From Gentiana macrophylla (lineage: Eukaryota; Streptophyta; Magnoliopsida; Gentianales; Gentianaceae): a stretch of DNA of 64,000 bases. A program made the position numbers and the translations under genes. Numbering within the stretch: the first letter of the stretch is position 1; every line of letters starts with the position of its first letter. Positions 10,783-22,910 of this stretch are shown piece by piece. Location: assembly GCA_026214975.1 (NCBI GenBank), contig JAOBSW010000252.1, positions 104,433 through 168,432 on the forward strand, in the 5' to 3' direction. The notes under the pieces were generated by a model. The model had not been told where the DNA came from and ran no database searches. It saw nothing but the letters and a program-made list of their open reading frames with translations.

Positions 10783-12596
10783 TGTTGGTATACACAAAAT
10801 GAAAAAGGCTTTAGTTAAGTTTAGAGGGGGTGAATAAACTATTTTAACATTTAAAACTTTGGAGTTAACATAAAGTTGCATTCCAACCAAAATCGAGGAT
10901 GAAGGACTGAAAAGGCTTTAGTTAAGTTTAGAGGGGGGTGAATTGATAAAACTTCTCTTCTGAGAGACCTCTTTGATATACTTTGAGAGTCTTCGAGACC
11001 TTGCCTTTCCGATAAACGAAGAGTCATCGTGATTCGATTTTGCTGAATTTGTGCAGCGGAATAATATCAAAATTAAGCCTTGTTACTTATTGTTAAATAT
11101 GTTACTAAGTATTAGATACTCAGTAGTGTATGTGTGTGATTTGAGTTGCTAGATTCAACAGGTTGATATGAATAATAACTAAGTGCAGAAAGTAAATGCA
11201 GTAAGTAAGTAGAGAGATTTTTATAGTGGTTCCAGGTGATGTAATCCTCAGACGTCCACTCTTCTCTCTGTGATGTTGGAGGAAATTCACTAGTAATCTT
11301 TGAGTTATCTGTTACAAAGAATCCTAGGTTGCTTGTCCTTCACCAATAACTATGGCTTCACAAACCGAAAACTAAGAACAGTAGGATTCTTTGCTCCCGA
11401 GTCTTCCACTTTGGTCCTTGAAGGGTAGAATTGCCTCTTCACCGGCTCCACCACAAACCAACGATCTTTTCACACTAACATGATGCTTCACTTGTCTTGG
11501 CAGAGTTCTTTATAAAATAAAGAATGAATCAAGTAAATGATTGAATGCAGTGACTTGATTAGGATGATATAATCGCGACTTGCAGTCTTCAAGTGTGTAT
11601 GCTTGATGCAGCTTTAACACAGAATGCACTTGAAGAAAATAACTAGATCAGCAGCCTTAAGCTCAGTAAGTTCAGCAGGGTGTTTTTCAGCTCAATGTTA
11701 TCACTTGAAGTTTTATACCAAAATTCATCATCTTCTTCTTGAGTTGAAAGTCCTCTATTTATAGGTAGGAATGCATGTGACTTGAATTTGAAATTCAAAT
11801 ATGACCGTTTCTTGTATTTGTCCCATCCTCATACGCGATTCTGTCACTATTCATGGGGGACCGACATCGGGATTACTTTTTGACAAAGTCGCGATCTGTC
11901 CACCCCTTTGACTTGTATCCAATGGATAAAAATATGGATCTTCCCAACGTCTTTTTAATCTCAGCCTTTGATTTGCTTGATAAGTCAGAGGTAGTTGGTT
12001 GTTCTTATCCATGTAACTTCCCAATAATCTTGAATTAATCGAGGTATATATATCGGCGAGGTTCATCGATCTGTCAGTAAAACCAATCGATCTCTTGAAC
12101 ATCATATTTTTGTCTCAGTAAAATATAATGCAATTTGAATCTTTTATCCAACTTTTGTTTGTGAAGTTAGATTACATCATTTAAAGTATAACTAAGTTCC
12201 AAACATCATCCAACTTGTGGAACTTAGACCTTTCTACACAAGGTATATGTAATCGATTTAGGTCATCACAGACTTGCCTAAATTCTCGATCCCATATCCT
12301 TGACATTAAATACTAAGTTTGATCCCTTAGCCTTCATTCATCGAGTTTGAACCCTCGGCCTTGGTCTTGATCTTGATCTTTAGCGGAGTTGCAGACGATC
12401 CCATCGACCTATCTACCTCATCGACTAGACTAGTCTGGCGATAAGCAATCAATGACCTTTTTACGATGCTTGTTTGATCAAACCTATTTATGAATCAAAC
12501 TCTAATAAACCTATACATTTTATCTAGACATCTTTTGCCTTTGCACTATAACAGCTAGTATGGCACTCATCATCAAAGCGAGAAATAAGTCCAACA
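10783..12596 (-). repeat. 3' LTR of Copia-2 with altered outer end
   Basis: This matches the 5' LTR at 22911-24632 but is about 90 bp longer. At the outer end, the U5 terminal segment AAAGGCTTTAGTTAAG occurs twice (about 10804 and 10910). The segment between includes a piece matching integrase-coding sequence (cattccaaccaaaatc near 10876). The very tip (tgttggtatacacaaaat) also carries a pol-like string. Confidence 0.85.
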
Positions 12597-12610
12597 ATTT
12601 CCCCCTTTTT
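12597..12610 (-). other. Polypurine tract of Copia-2
   Basis: On the minus strand AAAAAGGGGGAAAT lies immediately upstream of the 3' LTR start TGTTGGACTT. It primes plus-strand DNA synthesis. The same tract is at 31987-31999 in Copia-1. Confidence 0.8.
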
Positions 12611-12755
12611 GGTGATGATGCCACTACCTCACCTAATCAACAAAGCAAAAGATAAAAACACAAACAGAACAAATTTAGTCAATTCTCATTATAAATATTT
12701 GTTCCTGATTATTACAACTAGATACAAAGAAAGATAAACAATGAAAAGTAGCGAT

Positions 12756-15700
12756 CTATTGTCTCTTTTCTCTTTCTTGTCTAGCCTCTCAAACTTGCTC
12801 TTGATAGGCTCGATCTCTTCTATCATTTCAACCATCCATTCATTCTCAATAAGTGTAAAGTCAATATAAGAATTGACTTGTTTCCACCAATTCCATGCTT
12901 GAGCAGACAAGATTGATCTCGATTCACCTCAAGCCAAACTTCATATCTGATTCCTTAAATTCATTCGGTGAATCTTTTGCTTTTGTAATTGCGCACCTTT
13001 TCCTCTCTCGCTACTCCTTCTATCTCTCGGTAGTTGCTCTTAAAGCTCTAATCCTTGCCTCCCAAAACTTCAAACTCAAGAAAGAGTTAAGACCTTCATG
13101 AAATCCCATGTCACGATAGGGTCTCCTTCATTATGAAACTCTTTCTTGTCTTGTGATAGGAGATCATCGAAGAAGTTGCACTCTGCCAGTGCGAGTTGCC
13201 TAAAGGCATTTGTATCATCAGTCCATCTCTTACGTGCAAAGAGTCTAGCAGCCTCCTTTTCTTTGCGGTGATTGGCCCTCTTCCCCTTAGTGACATCATC
13301 AACAAAACGTGAGATGAGGCCATGAATAGCTTCTCGTGATACTATCACTCTGTGTAATTGACCCGCCATAGTTCAGTTCTAGTATCAAGTGAAGTAATCC
13401 TTGATTGCGTGGTCTCTTCCGATCTGTTGATCCTTTCGATAAATTTGGGATCGAGCATAGCGAAGTTGTTGTTGTGCATTGAGGCTCGGTAGATTTCAGC
13501 AAGCTTGTCAAGTTTTTGATGAACGGATGTAAGTTGATCTTTCAAAAACTTGTCCTTTGAGTGTGTTCCTTGCTTGATATATCTTACATCATATATCGGA
13601 TCATTCACGACATTTTGAGTAGATGCAAAGTTTGAAGCAATCAGATCGATAGATTGTCTATTATCATTTACCATCTTCATCGATTCTTCAAATCTACATT
13701 CTTGCTGTCCAATTGAGTTCTTAATGTTGCATATCATTTCTTACAGTTCTTAACTCATTGACAACTTCAATTGGCACTCCATGGCCATTCTACTATCGGT
13801 AGATCCATCGTGAGCTCCTCAACTCTATATTGTGCTGTTGTCCGCCGATGACCATGGCTCTACTCAAATCTCTCCCAGCAGGGGGAGGTCCTTCCTCAAC
13901 CATTGCACCAAGAACATCTTCAAGGATAGGATCTTGTGCAGGTTCTTCAACAACTTCTTCTTCTCCAAAAATTTGAAATTCTTCATCACTGTAGTTATAG
14001 TCCAAAGATTTTGCTCATCTCTCATTAATGCTAGATCTGCGACTATCTTTCCTCTGAGTGGCCTTGGCTCAAAGCAGAGCTCCACTACAGCAGCCTCATC
14101 AACAACAGGGGTTTCCTCCAAACCCAAATCACAGTTCCAACCTTTGTCCAGTCTTTGTTTGAGACTCGGTGACTGTACCTCCTGTTCCAACCTTTGTCCA
14201 GGTGCTGTTTGTATCCCAGCAACCTGTACCTCCTCTTCAACTTCCTGTGGATTGAATATATTGGTATTATCCACTTGGAAACCTTCAGCATGACCAATCT
14301 TGTGCAGGATGATGGCAGTTTTAGTCAGAGTGCCTTCAATGTCAAATCCGTCTTGATATTCAATTGACTCTTCAGAGCTGGCACTAGGTTCATTGAAATC
14401 AGCAACCTTTTCTCCATCCAAATCCTCACTTTGTCCAGCATCAGTTTGTGCAGTAGGCTCTACAACATGGAATGTACTTGGTTCATCAGTCAGCCTACCA
14501 GTACTCAGAGTAATGCCTTCATTGATCAATGCCTCCAGATCATCCATGGTGAGATCCTGTAGATCCTCATCCATCTCTCCAGTCTGCTGGCCCTCAGCAG
14601 ATCTTCCAAAGATCGATGGATGTTGGTACGGATGGTACATGTGTTAGTGCAGCCCCACTTGATTCTCCTGGTCCAGAGGAAAATCTCCTCTACTATCGAT
14701 GATGAAGAAGAATCATCGGGACCATCTCTTGGATCTCTAAATTGGATACCTCCTCCTCCTTCATTTGCTCATCAAGCAGATCCATCGGTCTTGATTGCAA
14801 AGCAAGGTTGTATCAATCGAGATCCAACCAAATTTTCCACTCCCAACTTGTCAAAAACCCATTCTTCAAAATCTGTCATTGGTTGAGCAATTTGTTTTTG
14901 TCTTTTGTAGAACCCAAACTTCCATTTGGAAGTAATCGGCAATTTCTTTGAAGTTTGGGATCCACATACTCTTCGATTTTCTTGCTCTTTTCACATGCCT
15001 CTCAAATGGCATAAAAGATCTTCTCAGGAGCAGCTCCAGAGCTTGTTGACCTCCAAAGGATCCAACAAGCGATTCATGGTATCTTCTGAGATGTTTGAAA
15101 GTCAGCGAGTTCTTTGTGATTGTACATTTGTACCTACTACTTCCATCTGTATCACACTTGGTTCCCCCTGACTTATATGCTCATCAGCAGGGTTAGCAGC
15201 AGACTGCTCTTCCCCCTGAACTATTGCCAAAATTGCGGGTCTTCAACCAAGTCTCCAATCACCTCTTCAACCACCACACAGAGAGTTCGAGTTCGGTGGT
15301 GGTTTCTTGTGGTTCATCGAGTGGATACTACAAAGAGCTCAGGTCGATGAGCTGCTGTGACATCCTCTGATTGCTCAAAAACAACACATTCAAACATCGT
15401 GGACTTGATAACTTCTTCATTGGAGGAATCACCGATAACAACCTGGTGGAATGATAGTTAGAGGCTCGGCTTCAACATGACCTCTTCTTCCTCCTCTCGA
15501 TGCTTCTTCTTGGGCCCTCTGTGCCTCCAAATTTTCAACTCTTTCCCTTGCCATATTTCTTCTTTTTGGCAACTTCCTTCATCCTCTTGGATAGGGATTC
15601 ATCATCATCATCTTTTCTAGTCAATTTTCTTTTTCTACTTGCTTCCTTACATTGTTGTTCTAAGAATTTCACCAACAGTTTTTCTTGAAGCCACAGCAGG

Positions 15701-16680
15701 GTCAGTAACCTCCACTTGACCCTCAGCAGACTCAACAGTCTGTGCTGTTTCCTTTCTTGTTCTTTTTGATTTCAGGACTTCTGTAGTCTTTCTAACATCA
15801 GCACTCTTCTTCCTCTTTCCAGCAGTTTTCTTTGGTGCAAAGAGTTTGATGGAAATCTTCTTAGTTTCTTGAACACCGCTCACCACCAAGTATCACCATC
15901 ATCTCCATCATCATTATCATCAATGACTTCTCCAAAGCAATTTCTTCATCATCATCAAGTCCAGGAATTGCATAATCAATCTCCTTCTTGTATCTAGGCG
16001 ATTAATATCCATAGGTGCTACATCAGAATTCCAAGATGATTCAGCAGAGTCTGGACCATTAATCCTAAGGGTAGTGCCTTGGACTTCCTCTTCCCTAAAC
16101 TCTCTTCCTTGGCCACTTTCTTCATATAATGAATAAAAGTACAGCTGATCAAACTTCATGCTCCTACAGATGATAATCATCAACTCTATCTTGGGTCCAC
16201 GATAGAGTGTCCATCTTGCCAACTAGCCCAAGTATGTTCTTTGCAATGAGCTTGCTCAGATCGTATTCAATACCAATGTGTTTGCAGTTGATGCCTGGAA
16301 CGGATTTGATTTCTGCATCTGTCTTAATCTGATCTACAAACGTCAATTTGTCCAATCCCATTGCTTCAGGATTCACAGAGCCGTCCACCACTTCAACAAA
16401 TCCAAAAACTTCCCTCAGCAGACTGGGGGAAACTTCAATTTCTTGCCCATTTACTGTGATCTTAAATGCTTGATTCCTTCCTTTATTTGAATGTTTCTCC
16501 GTAACCGACAACATTTGTATAAGAAATTGTGTCGATCTTATGTTTAACACATTTTCCGAGACCGACATACCTCCTTATTCTTCGACCAATGTTAATGGCC
16601 AGTTCAGTTCTGTTTGCATCTTCAACAAAACCTCTAACACTTTGGCTTGATTCAATTTGCACATCAACTTTTTCCGCCAT
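12756..16680 (-). pseudogene. Copia-2 third ORF (env-like position), about 1,300 codons, frameshifted
   Basis: The ATG at 16680 opens MAEKVDVQIESSQSVRGF. The region then runs in shifted frames to a stop at 12756-12758, placed by comparison with Copia-1. Segments in order: an N-terminal domain (to about 16164) with VNGQEIEVSPSLLREVFGFV, whose pattern recalls the domain of Sirevirus env-like and other plant transposon proteins; a Lys/Arg-rich stretch at 15889-15535 (SIKLFAPKKTAGKRKKS); a 258-codon acidic stretch at 14640-13864 (DEDLQDLTMDDLEALIN); a likely coiled coil at 13737-13345; and a C-terminal segment ending EKRDN. I see no clear signal peptide or membrane span. The function is unknown; Sirevirus proteins at this position are called env-like. 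Copia-1 carries the same protein. Confidence 0.7.
14125..14235 (-). repeat. Short tandem repeat inside Copia-2 third ORF
   Basis: Two imperfect copies of a segment containing CCAACCTTTGTCCAG (plus strand), roughly 70 bp apart, encode the repeated LDKGW/RLEQ stretch. Copia-1 has the matching duplication at about 30365-30442, so it predates the split of the two copies. Confidence 0.55.
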
Positions 16681-17336
16681 TATAATGAGAAGAATGAGAT
16701 GAAGAAGATTGAATCTTAAATCTGTGTTCACACACAAAGGTAACGATTGCGATGATAAAGCGATTTGCAAGTAGCGATTATTTGAGTAATAGTGCGAATA
16801 TATAGACAAAGTGGGTAGTTGAAACTGTCTTTGCACGTACATTGATGTAACCACGATTAATCTGAATAAATTCTGTCTTGACACGTGGCCCATTACTCCA
16901 CCATAACGTTTGTAACCGTTGGATGGTTTAACTGTGGTAATAATAGATAAAAATAAATATCCCGCCAAACTGCTTTTTGACCTTAATAACTTTGGATCGA
17001 GTAAAGTTTCCTTGACAAGGTATCCTCGCGAGGTGGGCTCGGTGATCTGGCGATAATGTGCTTCGATGACCTGGCGACAAGGTGACTCTCTTGATCCTTG
17101 TTTTCTCCTTGTTTTGTTCAATTGATAATACAAGATGAAGTTTAACACCAATGATCGATCACATCAAGTGAGCTCACCCAACATGACAAAGACCAATCCC
17201 CTTGGCAACCTCATTTGCTCAATTGTTCAAACATAAGTACATGGAATTGTTGATACCAATGACTAATCTGCTAAGTGAGCTCACCCAACATAGCAAAGAC
17301 TAATCCCCTTGGTGAATTCCAGTACACTGCTGAATA
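16681..17336 (-). other. Non-coding spacer between pol and third ORF, with direct repeats
   Basis: No reading frame. Two direct repeats of about 40 bp lie at 17166-17205 and 17273-17312. In sense each contains CCAAGGGGATT followed by GGGTGAGCTCACTT. The purine run resembles the polypurine tract. Copia-1 keeps the pair at about 27276-27315 and 27380-27425. A TATA-like string near 16800 may be chance. Confidence 0.55.
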
Positions 17337-18860
17337 TCAGTCAATCTTTATAATTCCAAGTTCAGTTCTTAATTTGGCAAATCTTTCACTATCAAGTGGC
17401 TTAGTGAAAATATCAGCAAGTTGATCTTCAGTAGGAATGTATAGAACCACCACATCTTTCTTTTCAACATGATCTCTTATAAAATGATGTCTCACATCAA
17501 TGTGTTTGGTTCTTGAATGCAAAAGCAGATTTTCTCGTGATTGCAATTGCACTTGTGTTGTCACACATGATTGGAATTTCCCTTTCTTCAATTCCATAAT
17601 CCCTTAATTGTTGTCTTAGCCATAGTACTTGTGCACAGCAACTTCCAGCAGCAATGTATTCAGCTTCAGCAGTGGAAGTTGAAATAGAATTCTATTTCTT
17701 GCTAAACCAGGAGACCAGTCTATTTCCCATTAAGCTCGCATGTGTTCTGAGGTGCTTTTTCTATCAATCTTGCATCCAAAGATAATCGAGAATCTGAGTA
17801 GGATATTACCTTGAAGCTTCCTTCCTTGGAATACCAAATTCCTACTCCCAAAGTCTCTTTTAGATACTTAAGAATTCTTTTGACAGCACCTAAATGACTT
17901 TCTTTAGGTTTGGATTGAAATCTTGCACAAACACCTACTGACAAAGGATATATCAGTCTCTTTGGCGGTGAGATCTGACCAGACGCCTATCATCCTTCTC
18001 ATTACAAAGTCGATCAACATCTTTGCCTTCTTTATCTTCATCCAATCGATGTTTGTACTCATAGGAGTTGAGCTCTTAGTCTTTGTTTTCCATACCAAAT
18101 TTCTTGACAACTCTTTGGTATACTTGGTTTGATGAATGAAGATTCCATCTTTCAAGCTATTTAACTTGCAATCCCAAGAAGTAATTCATTTCTCCCATCA
18201 TACTCATTTGGAATTTGCTCTTCATTAGATTTGCAAACTTTTCACAAAGTAAATCATTCTCGTAACCAAAAATTATGTCATCCACATAAATTTGTACCAA
18301 GCAGGTGTTGTCCCTTCACTCGATTCTCGAAAAGTGTCTTGTCAATAGTCCCTTTTGTAAAACCATTGTCCACCAAGAATTGAGATAGAGTCTCATACCA
18401 TGCTCTTGGTGCTGTTTCAATCCATAAAGTGCTTTGTTGAGTCTATACACTTTATCTTCTTGATCTTTAACTTCAAATCCAGGAGGTTCTTTGAACATAC
18501 ACTTCCTCCTCTAGGATACCATTCAAAAATGCACTTTTGACATCCATTTGATATACTTTGAAGTTCTTGTATGCAAAGATGTGCCAAAAATAATCTGATA
18601 GCTTCCAATCTTGCAGTGCATAAGTCTCATCAAAATCTATTCATTCGCTTGAGAATAGCCTTTTGCAACTAGTCGGCCTTATTTCTAACAATGGTACCAG
18701 ATTCATCAAGTTTATTTCTCAGTATACCCATTTAGTACCAATGATATTTGCATGACTTGGCCTTTCAACTAGTGTCCAAACTTGATTTCTTTCAAATTCA
18801 TTTAATTCTTCTTGCATAGCAATTATCCAATCTGGATCTCAAATTGCTTCTTCAACAACT
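17337..18860 (-). pseudogene. pol: Copia-2 pol: reverse transcriptase and RNase H
   Basis: In sense order: the RT start near 18850 (EELNEFERN-type segment in a shifted frame), PPGFEVKDQEDKVYRLNKALYGLKQ at 18490-18410, the catalytic YVDD at 18288-18277, IHQTKYTKEL near 18140, then RNase H from about 17950 (GVCARFQSKPKESHLGAVK), the STAEAEYIAAGS motif near 17680-17640, and HSRTKHIDVRHHFIRDH to the stop at 17337 after FTKPLDSERFAKLR. RT copies element RNA to DNA and RNase H removes the template. All key motifs are visible, but four or more frameshifts separate them. The SYSDSDYAG motif reads SYSDSRLSL because of a local deletion. Confidence 0.82.
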
Positions 18861-19249
18861 TTGGGTTCCATTTGTGATAGAAAACAAGTAAACATAGCTT
18901 CCAGGTTGTCTTCTAGTCCTCACACCTTCTTTGTACATTGCCAATAACTTGTTCAACAGGTGATTCCTTAACCATTGTGGATTTTGGTTATTTTGACTTT
19001 CGGGAATATCATCTTGATAGGTCTGCTTTGTAGTTTCTTCTACTGTGGGGTCGTGAGATCCTTGAATTGCTTGATTGTTGCATCGATAACATTGTCACAG
19101 GTGTTCAAGAGGCGATGATCGTAAACTTTTAAGTCATTGAATCTTTCCAAAACTTCAACACAACTGGATCGGTGATTTGTTGATTTTCATTGAGTTCACA
19201 CTCTTTATCTTCCATACCAAGTAAACTTAGGTTCATCAAACACAACATT
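18861..19249 (-). other. Copia-2 integrase-RT linker
   Basis: Homologous to Copia-1 25300-25770. It encodes a low-conservation, polar linker between integrase and RT (fragments such as VVFDEPKF and TRRQLEAMFT in Copia-1). No separate domain is visible, and frames are interrupted. Confidence 0.55.
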
Positions 19250-20490
19250 GATTGTCTCTTCATGTTTTGAGTGTTCTTTTGTTCAAGACAGAATGCTCTG
19301 TGATGAAGAATACCCTAAGAAAATTCCTTCATCGATTTTGGTTGGAATGTTTTCAAATGAACTTTATGATTTAGAATAAAACATTTGCTTCCAAATGGGT
19401 GAAAATAGGATATATTAGGTATCCTTCCATTCCAGATCTCATAAGGTGTCTTCAGCAGCCTTCTTGTTTCTTGATGTTCTATTTTGTGTATAGCATCTGT
19501 GTTTATTGCTTCAGCCCAATATCTTTCAGGTAGCAATGCTTCACAAATCATTGTTCTTCCCGCTTCCTTTAATGTCTGTTTTTTCTTTTCAAGAACCCCA
19601 TTTTCTTTGAGGTGTACCAAAGCAATGACAAGTTGATGAAGTACACCATTCTCATTCACAATATTCTCTTATAACTTTGTTGAGAAATTCAGTACCCTGA
19701 TCTGATCTTATCTTTATGACTGTTAAACTTTTCTCATTTTGTAATCTCTTCAAAAGATTAGGCAAGCTTTGGAGTGTCTCACTTTTCTTGTTCATGAATA
19801 TCACCCAAGTGTATCTTGAAAAATCATCCACAACCACTAAGGTGTATTTCTTTCCTGTCACACTTGTTGGAGTTATTGGTCCAAAAGATCCATGTGCATA
19901 AGCTCCAACACTGTTAGTTGATTGTTTAGTCTTTGACTTGAAACTTGACTTTATCTGTTTACCTTGCTGACATGCATCACAGATAGCATCCTTCTTGAAT
20001 GTGATCTCAGGTAAACCAACCACTAACTTCTTCTTCACTAACTGATTAATATCATCAAAATTTAGATGATTTAACTTCTTGTGCCATAACCAATTGAGTT
20101 CAGATTTGGTATGCACAATCAGGCAGGTTTCTGGAACTGCAGTAGACCAATCCACAACATACATGTTCTGTTGCCTTCTACCAGCAAGTACAACTTGATC
20201 ACCTCTTTCACTAATGACAATACAGTTGTTTTTGTCAAAAGTGACCTTGTATCCCATATCACAGAATTGTCCGATTGCTCGACAAGTTGTAATCCGATCC
20301 TTCCACATATGCAACATTCTTGATTGTAAGTCCATTTTCGATAAGTGTGCTATATCCTCTTGTATAGCCAGGGTATTTTTGTTGCCAAAATTTACCCTTG
20401 GACCATCTTTTGCCACAAAGTTTGATAGACAGTGCTTATTCTTTGTCATGTGTCTGGAACATCCACTGTCAAAGTACCAGACACCCTACA
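19250..20490 (-). pseudogene. pol: Copia-2 pol: protease, pre-integrase and integrase
   Basis: The retropepsin motif VWYFDSGCSRHMTKNK has its catalytic codons at 20470-20462. The GAG-pre-integrase follows, with the zinc finger HKKLNHL...CDAC (HX4H, CX2C) near 20080-19965, then the integrase core. The first catalytic Asp (MHMDLFGP) is out of frame: a 2-base loss before it and a 1-base loss after it leave the reading AYAHGSFGPI. The second is in SDQGTEF near 19700, and the Glu in NGVLEKK near 19600. YEIWNGRIPNISYFHPFG follows near 19435. Integrase inserts the cDNA into the genome. A frame break separates 20449-19652 from 19659-19315. Confidence 0.82.
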
Positions 20491-21189
20491 AAACAAAGTT
20501 AATGCATTTTAGGTACCCAAACCTGTTTGGGTCCATAGTGGTCAGTGGCAAGCATGACCCTTGGTATGTTTCCATAAGGTCTTCTCCTAAATGTGTCATA
20601 CTTTGGTTCATACTTTGGTTCATACATGTATTCCACACATCCATAAGTTCTAACGATGAGGTTGTGTAGGAACCACATATGTTTTACGGCCTTTTGGTAC
20701 ATAATCTTTGTTTGAAATGATTCTTGTTATTAGAAACATTTGCATAACCATAGGTGTCTTTGTCTATTAGAAAACGATACTGTAATATGGAGTCTCTTTG
20801 AGGTCTTGTGTAAGTCCTCTCTTTGATTCCATTGCCTAGGTTTTACCCTAGTGGTATGGTTATCTTGATTGTTTCTAACATTAGATGCGGGAATATTCCA
20901 ATCATTATCAGTGAGGAGCAGTCTACCTTTCCCCCGAGATAAGTATCCTTGAATGATCAACATTTTTGGATTTAGGATTCTTATTCTTGGAATATTTCTG
21001 TTTCTTTCCCTCGTGGTCCAGCCAGACTTGGTAGCAGTGTCGCTATCGTGAGAGCTTAGAAGATACAGTGATTCTATTTTTGGATTTATTCTTTTACTAG
21101 AGTTGTTGACTTTCGAGACTTTTGATTTTGCTTCTTTGAGGCATTCTCATTTGGTTTTCTTGCTTCAAAGACCTTTACTGGGAGATGGA
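20491..21189 (-). other. Copia-2 Gag-protease spacer
   Basis: Homologous to Copia-1 9536-10110. Two open stretches (20963-20730 and 20702-20499) encode a Tyr/Pro-rich segment with the repeat YEPKYEPKY, ending just before the protease. No known domain recognised. Confidence 0.5.
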
Positions 21190-22804
21190 TCTAGTGCAGG
21201 CACAAACTTAGGACCAATTCGGTACTAGGTTCATGAACCTTCACTGGATCCACTCTTGTTAGATTCTTGAGTTCCAAATCCAAGCCCGATTCTATCTCCA
21301 TAAGGCTTTCCGATTTGTATGCATGATTGGAGCAAGATGGTTCAAATAGATCGAGAGGTCTTTGGAAGTTCGTGAGACTTATCTTGATTCTCTGGCCCAA
21401 CATCTTTTCCTTACCTTTGAAAATCCTTAGTTCGACTTTCAATCTTCCAACTTCTAACTCAAGAGCCTCTTTTTCAAGCCTTCACAATCTCATAACCAGA
21501 TTGTATTATCCTTAGTTGATTAAGGATGGCATCCAAAGTCTCATTGTTGTCGAATTTCTAGGATTTGAACCACAAAGTTGATTCACAATCACTTCCAAGC
21601 AGGAGTGTTTATAGATCTGATGTTGTATACCTCCTCGTTTCATCCATGTTGGCCATCAAAGCATAATCCTCCATATCGGCAACTTGATCTTTGTGTCATC
21701 GATTCATTTCCTTTTGAGATCCCACTTCATATCCTGATTCATCTTCAGCAACCATAGCCTTCTTGCCATGTCTCCTTTGTTGACTCTTGGTCTTCAGTAG
21801 GTCTGGACAATCAGGTCTAAAATGTCCAGGCTTCTTACAGTTGAAGCAAAGATAATCAGGTTCCTTGCCTTGTTTCAACTCGGGACAAATCAGTCCGAAG
21901 TGTCTGGTTTCTTGCAATGAAAGCATAGATAGTCATTATCTTTCTTTGGTTCTTCTTTCCTTCTTTCAAGTAGTCCTCTTTGTGAAATTTCTTGTAGGGG
22001 CCTTTCCGGTCTTCATCATTTCGATTTTCTTGCTCAAGAGGGCAATTTGCTCTTGCATTTCATCTAGCATATCATCCTGTCCTCCTGATGTTTCTTCATG
22101 ATGTGAAGCAGCCAATGCAGTTGGTCTTTGGCTCTTCCTTTTCGGTTTAGGGCACTAGCTTCTTGCTAAATTCATATGCCTTAAGATCAGAGAACAGTTT
22201 GAAGGTGTCTTCTTCATGCAGCTTTCTCATTTCTTCAATTGCAGTCACCTTCATTTTCCAAACATCTCTTGCAGGTAAAGCTTCCAAGATTTTGGTGTTT
22301 ACTTCCTCTTTTGAATAACTTACACTCAGCAGAGTAAGTTCATCTAAGATTGCATTGAATCTGGACTCCATTTGCTCAATGGTTTCATTAGGTAGCATTT
22401 TGAACTTTTGAAACCTTTTTCTGGCCACACTGATTTTGTTCTTCTTTATTGCATCAGTGCCTTCACAGATTAAGTGAATCTTATCCCAAAGTTCCTTTGC
22501 AGTCTTGCAATCTTTGACTTTCATGTACATATTGCTATCCAAGGTTCTGTAGATGATATCAATAGCAATGTTGTTGAGGTTTGCTCTTTTCTGTCTTCGC
22601 ATTCCATTCTCTCTTTGGTTTAGGAATGTACTCAGTTCTGTCACCCACTGTTACTGCCTTTGTAATCTCCAGTGGTCCTTCAGTTAGTACATCCATCATC
22701 TCATCATGAGTAGCAGCAAGATATGCCTGCATTCGACGTTTATACTCATCAAATCTATCAAGAGAGCACATCAACATGGTTCTAGCATACTGTGTGTTAT
22801 CCAT
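21190..22804 (-). pseudogene. gag: Copia-2 gag (frameshifted)
   Basis: The ATG at 22804 gives MDNTQYARTMLMCSLDRFDE. The N-terminal Gag core (UBN2-like) is in two frames, joined near 22620: the second, 22644-22147, is the longest intact part and includes AKELWDKIHLICEGTDAIKK and LPNETIEQMESRFNAILDEL. A first zinc knuckle near 21930 is out of frame after CFHCKK; the second, CFNCKKPGHFRPDC, is intact near 21850. The C-terminal part, 21442-21191, starts with a charged, heptad-like stretch (ALELEVGRLKVELRIFKGKE just upstream). It makes the nucleocapsid that packages element RNA. Confidence 0.82.
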
Positions 22805-22895
22805 GATGCAAGTCTTGAAAATCAAGAACTTGAAAGAAAGTTTTAAAGAATTTTCACAAGCACAACAAGTAGGATTCCTTGAGCAATGAATAATC

Positions 22896-22908
22896 GCTCT
22901 CGATACCA
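22896..22908 (-). other. Primer binding site, tRNA-iMet type (Copia-2)
   Basis: On the minus strand TGGTATCGAGAGC, two bases after the 5' LTR. The canonical form TGGTATCAGAGC is altered at the CAG, differently from Copia-1. Confidence 0.8.
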
Positions 22909-22910
22909 AT

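Noticed and set aside
13832..14293. 153-codon plus-strand ORF
   Set aside because: It is the antisense of the conserved third ORF of Copia-2. It has a low-complexity Ser-rich product and no counterpart frame in Copia-1.
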